From assembly GCA_949346185.1 (NCBI GenBank), contig CASGVX010000001.1:1-39825 (forward strand): a stretch of 39,825 nt of DNA, written 5' to 3'. A program made the translations under genes and the position numbers. This stretch comes from an uncultured Lachnospiraceae bacterium (lineage in GTDB: Bacteria > Bacillota > Clostridia > Lachnospirales > Lachnospiraceae). Under the pieces are notes generated by a model. It was not told the origin of the DNA and did not search any database. It worked only from the letters and a program-made list of their open reading frames with translations. Positions 6,879 to 15,288 of the stretch are shown piece after piece. Each line of letters opens with the position of its first letter. Positions within the stretch are counted from its first letter, which is position 1.

Positions 6879-9401
6879 CTATTCCCCGCTTCTCAGCCGC
6901 TCCGTCACGCTTTCCTTTGACAGATTGCGATATACAAAGCTGGGCACGGCAACGCAGATTCCCATAATTGCCGCTCCGATACCAAGCAGAGGCAGAGCCG
7001 GATAATAAAACACCGCATAGTCAGCAATCTGTCTGGCAGCACTGCCCATCCAATAAATCATAACATTTCCCAGCGTGAGAATCAACAGGATGCTTAGTGC
7101 GCCATAATATACGCCCTCAAGACCCAGCATCCTGCGAACCTGCTTCTTCGTCATCCCCACGCTCTCCAGTACTGCCAGTTCCATGCGCCTGGTATACACT
7201 CCCGTCAGCATCACATTGATAAAGTTGATGATGCCAATGAGTATCAGCACCAGAGAGATTCCTCCGCTGAGAATATTCATGGCAGACATGGCAGAATTAA
7301 AATTCTCCATCATCTCTGACTTGACTTCCATCTCTCTGACTGCTGGATTATCTTTAACGTATTGATGAATCTCTCTTCTCACATGGGGCTCATCCTCTTT
7401 TTCGCAATCCACAATGATATTTTTCACAGGAGTTTCGCCCGAAAAACCTTCTGCCGCCTTCTGACTGATGAGAATGGCATCCGGCGCCCCGCCCTTCAGC
7501 CAATAATATCCAATATTGATGGCATTTTCTTCCTCCGGGGTCAGGCAGGCGCCTACTTCCAGTTCCTTATCCCATCCGGTGGCATCGTCAAAAAGAGTAA
7601 TCTTTCTTCCCTTCATGCGATTCGCATCTTTTTCATCGTACAAAGTATTCATCAGACAGACTTCCCCCTTCTCGAATCTCTCGATATCCACCTTCTGCCT
7701 CGCCGTCTCATTATACCGCCTGATCATCTCGCTATCCACTATAATCGTAGGCGCTGCATAGCGTTCCTCCCGATCCTTGGTTGTTTTATAAAATGTAATC
7801 GCTTTCTCAATCTCCTCCCCACTGCCATAAAATTGTTTGAAAAAAGGCGCAAAGACATCTTCATCCAACTTTAATTCTACATCCAACAGACGGTTTGCGC
7901 TGAAATGTTTTATCCCATCTAGCTTTCCAATCTCCTCTAATAGCCTTTGAACATTCCCCTCATGCTTCCTCTCCTCATCTTTCCCCTCTTCCGCCGAATA
8001 CATAAACAATGTAAAATCATTGGGAAGGTAATAGTCCGCATAATGATCCAATTTCATGCTGCCCAGAAAAGTATTTGCCATCAGAAATGCCATGGTCCCC
8101 ATAAAGAGAGAGGCAAATACCAGAAACGCCCGCTTTCTTTCACGGAAGACATTGCGAAATGCCATCTTGTACAGTTTTCCTCCGCTGGTGGTCTTTTTAG
8201 ATTTCTCCTTCACCTGCTTTCCATGATATTTCAACGCCTCCACCACCGAAACCTTGCCAGCCAGCTTTGCCGGCTTTCTGCAGCTTACAGCAACCGTAAA
8301 CACGGCAAATATAATCGTGCCCCCATAGATCAGCGGATGAAAGCTCATATCTCCAAGCATCACCCCTTCGCTCCCGCCACCGGAATATATATCCATGGCA
8401 ATGGGCACCAGCAGAAATGCCACGCATGTTCCCAGAAAGATACCCAGAGGAATGCCAAAAATAGAAAGCCTCCTGATCTGCAGCTTCACAATCTGCTTAA
8501 TCTGGGATGGCGATGTGCCAATGGTCTTTAGCATGCCATAAAATCGAATATCTCTGGTGACAGATATATACATCACATTATAAATCAGCAGATATCCACT
8601 GAACATAATCACCAGTCCAATCAGACCCAGCGTCAGGCCCGTAAAAAGCACCGTGCCACTATTCTGATCCTGTATATCATAAGAAGAATCAAACTTCTGC
8701 CCCTCTCTCAGGCCAACCGTTTTTTTCAATTCCTCCAGAAGCTCCCCCTGCTTTCCCACTTTAGAAGACAGGCAAAGCATGCCATCCCTCTCCACAGAAA
8801 GCCCCCGACTCTTCATGTAGTTCTCTGAAACCATGCCCAAAAACTTGGAAGAGGACATAGAATAATCCCTGAACCATCCTGACAGCACAAAATGAAATTC
8901 CTCCTTCCCTGACTGCAGGGAAATTTCCATCCCCTCCTCAGGCTCCTTGATGCCAAGTGCCTCCAAGCCTGCAAGAGAGAGCATCAGCTCCTGTTTCTTT
9001 CTGGGATAATTCCCCTTGATATCGCTAATTGCCGGCAAAAGATTCTCCTCAAACTCCGTCCTGTCATAATAATTCAAATGAAAGTCTCTGTCACCGGATG
9101 GATCCATGGCAGAAGCCACCGGAACCCGAATCCCCGCAGCATGGAGATTCTCCGCCTTTTCCGCCTGCTTTTTCTGCTTTGCAGAGGGCTGGTTCAGCAT
9201 AATCGAGGTTTTCGTCCCCTGCTGGCGCAGCATCATGGTATTTATATTTTTGGCAAGGCTGAAGCCAATGCTAAAGACAGTGGTAAACATAAACGTGGTG
9301 AGAACTATCGCCAGAATTGCAAAAATATTCCTCGTCCTATTCTGGCGCAATGCCCTGTCGCTCAATTTCTTCACAGCCGATTGGTTATTATTCCTTAGCA
9401 C
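6879..9401 (-). CDS. ABC transporter permease, FtsX/MacB type, two FtsX modules
   Basis: The 840-aa membrane protein has a TM helix near residues 24-48, a large extracytoplasmic region to about 250, and three more helices (about 255-375). A second unit repeats the pattern: one helix near 430-450, an extracytoplasmic part to about 720, and three terminal helices. This doubled FtsX layout is that of exporters or envelope-stress transporters, not importers. The start is GTG at 9401, with AGGTGA six bases upstream, inside the end of the ATPase gene region. It would couple to the ATPase encoded immediately upstream. The substrate is unknown; resistance to antimicrobial peptides is the common role for ABC-permease-regulator-kinase sets, but this permease lacks the single-large-loop layout of BceB. 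Confidence 0.93.
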   Translation of the reverse strand: MLRNNNQSAVKKLSDRALRQNRTRNIFAILAIVLTTFMFTTVFSIGFSLAKNINTMMLRQQGTKTSIMLNQPSAKQKKQAEKAENLHAAGIRVPVASAMDPSGDRDFHLNYYDRTEFEENLLPAISDIKGNYPRKKQELMLSLAGLEALGIKEPEEGMEISLQSGKEEFHFVLSGWFRDYSMSSSKFLGMVSENYMKSRGLSVERDGMLCLSSKVGKQGELLEELKKTVGLREGQKFDSSYDIQDQNSGTVLFTGLTLGLIGLVIMFSGYLLIYNVMYISVTRDIRFYGMLKTIGTSPSQIKQIVKLQIRRLSIFGIPLGIFLGTCVAFLLVPIAMDIYSGGGSEGVMLGDMSFHPLIYGGTIIFAVFTVAVSCRKPAKLAGKVSVVEALKYHGKQVKEKSKKTTSGGKLYKMAFRNVFRERKRAFLVFASLFMGTMAFLMANTFLGSMKLDHYADYYLPNDFTLFMYSAEEGKDEERKHEGNVQRLLEEIGKLDGIKHFSANRLLDVELKLDEDVFAPFFKQFYGSGEEIEKAITFYKTTKDREERYAAPTIIVDSEMIRRYNETARQKVDIERFEKGEVCLMNTLYDEKDANRMKGRKITLFDDATGWDKELEVGACLTPEEENAINIGYYWLKGGAPDAILISQKAAEGFSGETPVKNIIVDCEKEDEPHVRREIHQYVKDNPAVREMEVKSEMMENFNSAMSAMNILSGGISLVLILIGIINFINVMLTGVYTRRMELAVLESVGMTKKQVRRMLGLEGVYYGALSILLILTLGNVMIYWMGSAARQIADYAVFYYPALPLLGIGAAIMGICVAVPSFVYRNLSKESVTERLRSGE

Positions 9402-9407
9402 GACGAA

Positions 9408-10109
9408 TCACCTGCCTTCCCCTTCATTCATGTCCCGAACGATCTTTTCATTCACGCTGCCGTCTTCAATGCGAATCATTTCGTCTGCCATCAGGGCAAT
9501 CTCCTCATTGTGAGTAATCATCACGATCGTCTGATGAAATTCCCGGCTGGTCACCTTCAACAGGGATATCACATCCATTCCGGTCCTGCTGTCAAGATTG
9601 CCCGTGGGTTCATCTGCCAAGATAATGGCCGGCTTGGATGCCAGCGCTCTGGCGATGGCGACTCTCTGCTGCTGCCCGCCGGACAACTGGTTTGGCATGG
9701 CCGTCAGCTTCTTTTCCAGCCCCAGCGTCCCAATGATATGATCCACATATTTCCTGTCTATCTCCGAACCATCCAATTCAATGGGAAGCACGATATTCTC
9801 ATACACATTGAGTATGGGAACCAAATTATAATTTTGGAAAACAAATCCAATATTCCTCCTGCGGAAGATGGTAAGCTGCTCATCATCCATAGAAAAAATC
9901 TTCTTGCCAGCCACCGTCACCGTGCCACAATCCGGCCGGTCAAGCCCTCCCAGCATATTCAGGAGGGTGGACTTCCCACTGCCCGAAGTGCCGATAATGG
10001 CCACGAATGCGCCATCCTCTATCTGGACGGACACATGATCCAGCGCCTTCACCTCGCTCTCCCCGGAACCGTAGGTTTTGCATAAATTATCTGACTCTAC
10101 AATGCTCAT
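9408..10109 (-). CDS. ABC transporter ATP-binding protein (MacB/LolD-like)
   Basis: The 233-aa ATPase has Walker A GTSGSGKST (40-48), Q loop FQNYNL, signature LSGGQQQR and Walker B ILADEPTGNLDS. The NLDS ending and high similarity to LolD/MacB-type ATPases match an FtsX-type permease partner, which starts 6 bp downstream. The ATG at 10109 is preceded by AAAGGAGAG. It is the first gene of the ABC-permease-regulator-kinase transcript. Confidence 0.95.
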   Translation of the reverse strand: MSIVESDNLCKTYGSGESEVKALDHVSVQIEDGAFVAIIGTSGSGKSTLLNMLGGLDRPDCGTVTVAGKKIFSMDDEQLTIFRRRNIGFVFQNYNLVPILNVYENIVLPIELDGSEIDRKYVDHIIGTLGLEKKLTAMPNQLSGGQQQRVAIARALASKPAIILADEPTGNLDSRTGMDVISLLKVTSREFHQTIVMITHNEEIALMADEMIRIEDGSVNEKIVRDMNEGEGR

Positions 10110-10142
10110 AGTATTCTCTCCTTTATCATGTCATTGTAAACA

Positions 10143-10175
10143 AGCATAGCACCATCATCTTACAATCTTATTACA
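10143..10175 (-). promoter_or_regulatory. Candidate regulated promoter with 11-bp direct repeat
   Basis: On the minus strand TGTAA occurs twice with a period of 11 bp (10175-10171 and 10164-10160), where the -35 element would be expected, and TATGCT at 10148-10143 is a plausible -10. No good -35 hexamer is present. Direct repeats of one helical turn overlapping -35 are the classic OmpR/PhoB-family activation layout, so the regulator encoded in the same operon may bind here. This is inference from spacing. Confidence 0.45.
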
Positions 10176-10251
10176 TTTTTCATTAATTGAATTGCGCGGC
10201 ATATAGCAAGCATGCCCTCTTTATCCAACATATCCAATTATCGCAAAAGTA

Positions 10252-10276
10252 CCCCCGAAACATTCCGTTTCGGGGG
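10252..10276 (-). terminator. Rho-independent terminator after hemerythrin-CheX gene
   Basis: A perfect 10-bp stem (CCCCCGAAAC with GTTTCGGGGG, loop of five bases) is followed on the minus strand by TACTTTT. It lies about 50 bp past the stop of the gene ending at 10328. Confidence 0.85.
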
Positions 10277-10327
10277 CACTGCCAATGCTGATATATTCTA
10301 TAGCGAAAAGACATTTCCATTCTCTTT

Positions 10328-11206
10328 TTATTTGATCGGGCTGTAAAGAATGTTCACCTTCCCAAAATCCGTCGCAAGCTCCAGCACAACGCTATTGTTA
10401 ATCTGGTACTCCGTCTCCTGATACTCGCGAATATGGATGTCCCCTTGGAACTGGATTCCAGTCTTGCCAAAATCCTCCACCGAGTTCATGACATAGGAAG
10501 AAATAATATTTCCAATTTCAATAAAAGCAGAATTTTCCACCTCGTCCATGGCATTGATATCTGCCAGCTCCATGCCACTCATCTTATGGTACAGCATTTT
10601 CGCAATCCTGCCCGGCAATCCATAAATTATCAGGTGATTGCCACTGCCTCTGACAATGGTGCGAATAATCACTTCTCCTTCCACCCGCCCCATATAAATA
10701 TAACTTCTCTCGTTCCGTATGGGAATATCATATGTACCCGCAAGCAGCCTGTGAGCCACATTCTTAATACTGCTCTCCGCATCAGAAAAACTCTCCATCT
10801 CTCTAATCGGTATGTTCTTTACAATCTTTCTGTCACAGAGGCATACATGGTTCACAAGCCATGCAATGAGCATTCCAAGAAAATTTTTCAAGTTCTTTAC
10901 TGTAAAATTCCTGCTCAGCAATTCCTGATACGCCAGCACCGTATCTTTAAATTCCCGATGAATCTTCACATGCTCTGCATAACTCCTGTACGCCCGATCC
11001 CTCTGGAATCCTTCCTCCGTCTCAAAATGGAACTCCGTATATTCAATCAAAAAGCGCAGGATTTCCATCACGTCCCTCTGATTGGTTCCTCCATCATCGC
11101 TTCGAGCAATATTCAATAACTTCTCAATCTTGTCAAACAAAAGGCGGTGTTGCTCGTCAATTTGATCAATGCCTGTCCGATATTCTTCTCTCCACAAAGT
11201 ACCCAT
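10328..11206 (-). CDS. Bacteriohemerythrin fused to CheX-like phosphatase domain
   Basis: The 292-aa protein has two parts. Residues 1-132 are a hemerythrin with all expected di-iron ligands (H20, H60, E64, H79, H83, H120, D125), so it should bind O2 or sense redox/NO. Residues about 160-292 resemble CheX/CheC: S226xxxE230xxN233 matches the [DS]xxxExxN active motif of this CheY-P phosphatase family. The combination suggests that oxygen or iron state controls dephosphorylation of a response regulator. The start at 11206 has a weak ribosome site (CAGGGC). A paralogue lies 228 bp upstream on the same strand. Function is inferred from domains. Confidence 0.85.
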   Translation of the reverse strand: MGTLWREEYRTGIDQIDEQHRLLFDKIEKLLNIARSDDGGTNQRDVMEILRFLIEYTEFHFETEEGFQRDRAYRSYAEHVKIHREFKDTVLAYQELLSRNFTVKNLKNFLGMLIAWLVNHVCLCDRKIVKNIPIREMESFSDAESSIKNVAHRLLAGTYDIPIRNERSYIYMGRVEGEVIIRTIVRGSGNHLIIYGLPGRIAKMLYHKMSGMELADINAMDEVENSAFIEIGNIISSYVMNSVEDFGKTGIQFQGDIHIREYQETEYQINNSVVLELATDFGKVNILYSPIK

Positions 11207-11348
11207 ACAGCCCTGCCATTCTCCTTTCCAATCCTATATAACTTGATAGGAATGCAAATCCATTCATATCAATGAAAACAAATCTTCTGCCCTTCGCATC
11301 AAAAAAACATATTTATTGTACCAGTACGCTATTATAGCACAACATAAA

Positions 11349-11373
11349 AGGGCTTTCAATGTCAAAAAGCCCT
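11349..11373 (-). terminator. Probable terminator after second hemerythrin gene
   Basis: AGGGCTTT and AAAGCCCT form an 8-bp stem with a 9-base loop, followed on the minus strand by TTATG. It is 62 bp beyond the stop at 11435. The T tract is short. Confidence 0.6.
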
Positions 11374-11434
11374 CGATCATAATACCCATTTTCAAACATG
11401 CATCTCCTCGGCCGTGCGAAAGACAGACAATTTC

Positions 11435-12316
11435 TCAATGAATTTTCGCACAGAAGGCAAAATACCCCATTCCCGTGTCAAACAGCAGGCTATAATATGG
11501 ATAACCCATGGCAAATTCCTTTTCAAACTGCTCCTTGGTCAGAAGATACACCTTCTCAAAATGATATTTCTCCGCCACGCCAAAGTATGCGCCAATCCGC
11601 TTCATCAACTGCTGGGATAGCTGTTTGGCAGCATTCACCACGATCCGGTCCACCTTCCCTCGCTGCACGCCCAGCATTCCTCCCACAGTCTGCACCAGAA
11701 GCCAATCCTCAAAAGCCAGAAAAATATGCACCGATTTGCCTTCTCCCGCCCCATAAGACAGGCGATAATAAACGCTTTCCCCAAAATCCTCCCCTGCATA
11801 GTGCTCACTGACAATCCGGATCTGCAATTTGAAAACCTCCTCCATCACCTGAGACACCACGTCCTCCATCCTGCCCGCTTCCTTGCCCACCTTGCCTTCC
11901 ATCCATTTATTGGGAATCCTTCCCGTAATGGCGCGGTCTTCCACCATGATGTGCCCCGTGAGCCACCCAAGGCAGATTCCTAGAAAATGCTGAATGGATT
12001 CCTGAGAATAATCCGAAGTTGTGAGATCCTTTTCCAGAGCCGGGAGCGTCATATCCCGCAGATTGTCATGCAGACACTTATGCATCTCGTAACCACTGTA
12101 TCCGATGGAGCGCATATACTCCTCTTCCTCCGCAAAATGTTTCATCGTATAGTATTTAAAATACTTGATTCCCTCAGCACATGCCCATCGGCCGCTCTTT
12201 TCATCCTGGCTGAGATTCACCAGTCTGCGCACAATCGAAAAGAGTTTCTGATGTGCTTTGTCAATGACTTCCACTCCAATATTAAATCGTTCATTCCAGT
12301 TCACCTGATTTGTCAT
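11435..12316 (-). CDS. Bacteriohemerythrin with degenerate CheX-like domain
   Basis: The 293-aa protein is a paralogue of the gene at 10328-11206. The hemerythrin ligands are all present (H22, H60, E64, H79, H83, H122, D127). In the C-terminal half, the position of the CheX active motif reads N228xxxQ232xxQ235, so the catalytic Glu and Asn are both replaced by Gln. This half may bind a phosphorylated partner without hydrolysis, or may only dimerise. The start at 12316 is chosen because AAGGAG lies six bases upstream; an in-frame extension to 12355 lacks a site. Confidence 0.83.
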   Translation of the reverse strand: MTNQVNWNERFNIGVEVIDKAHQKLFSIVRRLVNLSQDEKSGRWACAEGIKYFKYYTMKHFAEEEEYMRSIGYSGYEMHKCLHDNLRDMTLPALEKDLTTSDYSQESIQHFLGICLGWLTGHIMVEDRAITGRIPNKWMEGKVGKEAGRMEDVVSQVMEEVFKLQIRIVSEHYAGEDFGESVYYRLSYGAGEGKSVHIFLAFEDWLLVQTVGGMLGVQRGKVDRIVVNAAKQLSQQLMKRIGAYFGVAEKYHFEKVYLLTKEQFEKEFAMGYPYYSLLFDTGMGYFAFCAKIH

Positions 12317-12368
12317 TCCGCACTCCTTTCCTAATTCTCTTGACAGTATTTTCAAAATTCATTACAGT

Positions 12369-12463
12369 GTTACTATTCACGTGAGCCGCTAGTACATTAG
12401 ATATTTCGTGGACGCTGTACCAAGCAGCGGAGCTATCCCCGCAAGGGATGAATGGCTGTGAAT
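12369..12463. repeat. Palindromic intergenic repeat, copy 2
   Basis: This 95-bp element begins GTTACTATTCAC and ends with GGGATGAATGGCTGTGAAT. Both ends match the copy at 222-332 (read in reverse complement, GTTACTATTCGC at one end; GGGATGAATGGCTGCGAAT at the other). The two also share a GCCGCTA and GTACATTAG core. Internally GCTGTACCAAGCAGCGGAGC can fold. It lies upstream of the hemerythrin gene and contains no ORF. The remaining gap (12464-12640) is AT-rich with nothing recognised. Confidence 0.6.
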
Positions 12464-12643
12464 TTTCCAAAAAGATGTTACTGATATTATAGTGTCTCAT
12501 AAAGAAATTGTGCTTGTCTGCCAGAATATTGATAGGAAAATCCGATTTTCCCTTTGCCCTGCCGTTCCATAAAACATAGAGAGCTCGCTATATAATCCAT
12601 AATATTTCAAAAGATCCTGAAATATTTTTCAAGGAAAAATCAT

Positions 12644-12672
12644 TTGCACTCCGCCACTATTTTATTTATAAT
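12644..12672 (+). promoter_or_regulatory. Promoter of the THUMP methyltransferase gene
   Basis: TTGCAC (12644-12649) and TATAAT (12667-12672) are 17 bp apart, 33 bp before the start codon. Confidence 0.7.
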
Positions 12673-12704
12673 CATGATAGCATACACGAAAGGTAATAGA
12701 ACAT

Positions 12705-13862
12705 ATGGGACAATTTGAGTTGATTGCCCCCTGCCATTTCGGCATGGAGGCAGTTTTAAAGAGAGAAATCCTGAATTTGGGATACGAGATTCGAAAAGTG
12801 GAGGACGGCAAGATTACCTTTGCCGGAGACAGCGATGCTATCTGCCGCTCCAATATCTTCCTCCGCACCACAGAACGCATTTTATGGAAGGTGGGAAGTT
12901 TCCACGCCTCCACCTTCGACGAACTCTTCGAGGGCACTAAGTCGCTCCCTTGGGAACGATTCATTCCGGAGGACGGCAAATTCTGGGTGGCGAAGGCCAC
13001 TTCCATCAAAAGTAAGCTGTTCAGTCCCTCGGACATTCAGTCCATTATGAAGAAAGCCATCGTAGACCGCCTAAAGAAGAAATACAATGTCAGCTGGTTT
13101 CCGGAAGACGGGGCAGATTTCCCTCTGCGGGTAACCATTATGAAAGATGAGGTGGTGGTGGGCATCGACACCTCCGGGGCATCCCTTCACAAAAGGGGCT
13201 ACCGAAAGGCAACCGTGAAAGCCCCCATCACGGAGACTCTGGCAGCGGCGCTGATCCTCCTCACCCCATGGAACCGGGACAGGATATTGGTAGACCCCTT
13301 CTGCGGCAGCGGAACCTTTCCCATCGAGGCGGCATTGATTGGCGCAAATATCGCTCCCGGAATGAACCGCTCCTTCACTGCCGAGGAATGGACGCACCTG
13401 ATTCCCAGGAAGCATTGGTATGAAGCGATTGCCGAGGCAGAGGATGCCATTCGCAGGGATATTCAGATGGACATCCAAGGTTATGATATCAGCCGCGAAG
13501 CCATCAAGGCCTCTATGGAAAATGCCAGAATGGCAGAAGTGGATCAATATATCCACTTCCAGCAGCGGCCATTGAAAGACTTGAGCCATCGAAAGAAATA
13601 CGGCTTCCTTATCACCAATCCCCCCTATGGGCAGCGGCTGGAGAGTGAGGAAAGCATGCCGGAACTTTACCGCCAGATTGGCCAGGCATACAGAAATCTG
13701 GACAGCTGGTCCATGTTTCTAATCACCGCTTACGAGGATGCCCAGAAATATATTGGAAAAAAGGCAGACAAGAATCGAAAGATATACAATGGCATGATGA
13801 AAACCTACTTCTATCAGTATATGGGGCCAAAGCCTCCGAAAATCGTCAATAAAGGGATATAA
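12705..13862 (+). CDS. ypsC: THUMP-domain class I rRNA guanine-N2 methyltransferase (YpsC/RlmL-like)
   Basis: The 385-aa product has an N-terminal THUMP RNA-binding region (about residues 40-160) and a Rossmann methyltransferase domain. The SAM site is VDPFCGSGTFPIEAA and the catalytic motif is NPPYGQR, typical of base N2-guanine methylation. The family modifies 23S rRNA (RlmL N-terminal half in E. coli; YpsC in Bacillus, which has similar length). ATG at 12705 is preceded by AAAGG. It converges with argJ, from which it is separated by a palindrome and a tandem repeat. Confidence 0.92.
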   Translation: MGQFELIAPCHFGMEAVLKREILNLGYEIRKVEDGKITFAGDSDAICRSNIFLRTTERILWKVGSFHASTFDELFEGTKSLPWERFIPEDGKFWVAKATSIKSKLFSPSDIQSIMKKAIVDRLKKKYNVSWFPEDGADFPLRVTIMKDEVVVGIDTSGASLHKRGYRKATVKAPITETLAAALILLTPWNRDRILVDPFCGSGTFPIEAALIGANIAPGMNRSFTAEEWTHLIPRKHWYEAIAEAEDAIRRDIQMDIQGYDISREAIKASMENARMAEVDQYIHFQQRPLKDLSHRKKYGFLITNPPYGQRLESEESMPELYRQIGQAYRNLDSWSMFLITAYEDAQKYIGKKADKNRKIYNGMMKTYFYQYMGPKPPKIVNKGI

Positions 13863-13870
13863 CATCAGAC

Positions 13871-13896
13871 GGGGATTGCATATACATGCAATCCCC
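13871..13896. terminator. Perfect palindrome between convergent ypsC and argJ
   Basis: GGGGATTGCAT and ATGCAATCCCC form an 11-bp stem with a 4-base loop. It lies 9 bp after the ypsC stop and between convergent genes, the usual place for a shared terminator. No T tract follows on either strand, so intrinsic termination is uncertain. Confidence 0.45.
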
Positions 13897-13964
13897 GATC
13901 ATTCGCTCAATACATCAAGAACGGCAATCCCCCGATCATTCGCTCAATACATTAAGAACGATAA
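13891..13964. repeat. Two-copy tandem repeat, about 36 bp unit, overlapping argJ 3' end
   Basis: The unit ATCCCCGATCATTCGCTC followed by AATACATCAAGAACGGCA is repeated once with a few changes (CATTAAGAACGATA). The second copy contains the argJ stop codon and last codons, and each copy starts with the ATCCCC that also ends the adjacent palindrome. This suggests local duplication of the argJ 3' end. Confidence 0.7.
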
Positions 13965-15196
13965 TCCCCGTTTATTTTCACATAATCATAAGTCAAGTCA
14001 CACCCCCAGGCCTTGGCAGAGGCATCTCCCTGCTGCAAGTCCACCTGAATATAGATTTCATCCTCCGCCAGTATCTCGGCTGCCTTTTCTTCAGAAAAGG
14101 CCACCGCCATTCCATTCTCACAGGCAGTAAATCTTCCCGCCTTTGATTCCAGCATGACATTGACCTTCATAATATCGAAGTCGGCGGGAGCATAGCCGAT
14201 GGCGCACATGACCCTGCCACAATTGGCATCCTCCCCAAACATTGCGCATTTGAAAAGGTCAGACCCCACCACGCTCTTGGCAACCGCAATGGCGGCATCC
14301 TGATCCTTTGCCCCCAGACAGGTGCACTCTAAGAACTTGGATGCTCCTTCCCCATCTGCGGCAAGCATTTTTGTCATATTCATCATCACGATATAAAGCG
14401 CCTGCCGGAAAACCTGATAATCCCCATCCTCTTCTGCTATCTCCTCGTTGCCTGCAAGGCCGTTCGCCATGACGCTGACCATATCATTGGTGGAGGTATC
14501 CCCATCCACGGTAAGGCAATTATATGTAATCTTCACCACATCGTCCAATGCCTTTTGCAGCAATTCCTGCGCTATCGCCACATCCGAGGTGATAAAGTTC
14601 AATGTGGTGGCCATGTTGGGATGAATCATGCCGCTTCCCTTCGCCATGCCGCCCAGCGTGCAGGTCTTCCCCTGCAATGCAAACTGTACCGCTACCTCTT
14701 TCTCCACGGTATCCGTGGTCATGATGGCATTTACCGCCTGGGCATGCCCTTCCCTCGAAAGCCCCTTTGCCAAGGCAGGAATCCCTGCCTGAAAGGGTTC
14801 CACTGCCAATCTTTCTCCAATCACTCCGGTGGAAGCCACGATTACTTCCTCCTCCCGTATCCCCAGTTCTTTTGCCGTCAATCCGCATACGGCTTCTGCT
14901 ACCTGAATACCGTCCACATTGCAGGTATTGGCATTCTTAGAGTTGACAATCACCGCCCGGGAAATCCCCCCGGACTTCGCCAAATGCTCCCTTGTCACCG
15001 TGATGGGAGCTCCCTGTACCTTGTTCAGCGTATAGACGGCCGCAGTACTGCAAGGAGCCTCGCTGCAAACCAGCCCCAAGTCATTCTTCTCCCTGTCCGG
15101 ATTAATTCCGCAATTCACTCCATTCGCCAAGAATCCCTGAGCGGCGCAGACGCCTCCCTCTACATAAGTATATCCTTCAAATTTTTCCATTGTCAT
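13952..15196 (-). CDS. argJ: Bifunctional ornithine acetyltransferase / N-acetylglutamate synthase
   Basis: The 414-aa protein has the ArgJ self-cleavage region KGSGMIHPNMAT; the precursor is cut before the Thr of MAT, which becomes the nucleophile of the beta chain. Other conserved parts are NSKNANTCN near the N-terminus and GEDANCGR. It transfers acetyl from N-acetylornithine to glutamate in the cyclic arginine pathway. The start at 15196 (MTMEKFEGYTY) is chosen because GGGGA lies about six bases upstream and it matches the family length; the open frame extends to 15292 with no homology-like sequence. No other arg genes are in view. Confidence 0.95.
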   Translation of the reverse strand: MTMEKFEGYTYVEGGVCAAQGFLANGVNCGINPDREKNDLGLVCSEAPCSTAAVYTLNKVQGAPITVTREHLAKSGGISRAVIVNSKNANTCNVDGIQVAEAVCGLTAKELGIREEEVIVASTGVIGERLAVEPFQAGIPALAKGLSREGHAQAVNAIMTTDTVEKEVAVQFALQGKTCTLGGMAKGSGMIHPNMATTLNFITSDVAIAQELLQKALDDVVKITYNCLTVDGDTSTNDMVSVMANGLAGNEEIAEEDGDYQVFRQALYIVMMNMTKMLAADGEGASKFLECTCLGAKDQDAAIAVAKSVVGSDLFKCAMFGEDANCGRVMCAIGYAPADFDIMKVNVMLESKAGRFTACENGMAVAFSEEKAAEILAEDEIYIQVDLQQGDASAKAWGCDLTYDYVKINGDYRS

Positions 15197-15288
15197 AATA
15201 ATCCCCATGCCTTTCCAGCACCTGCAAACTTGAATGCGCATGTAGTGCGCTATGCCACAGGCACAATATTTGCAAAGCAACCATAGTT

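Noticed and set aside
13891..13964. Short repeats that could suggest a CRISPR array
   Set aside because: Only two units stand head to tail without spacers, and one contains the argJ stop codon. There are no cas genes.
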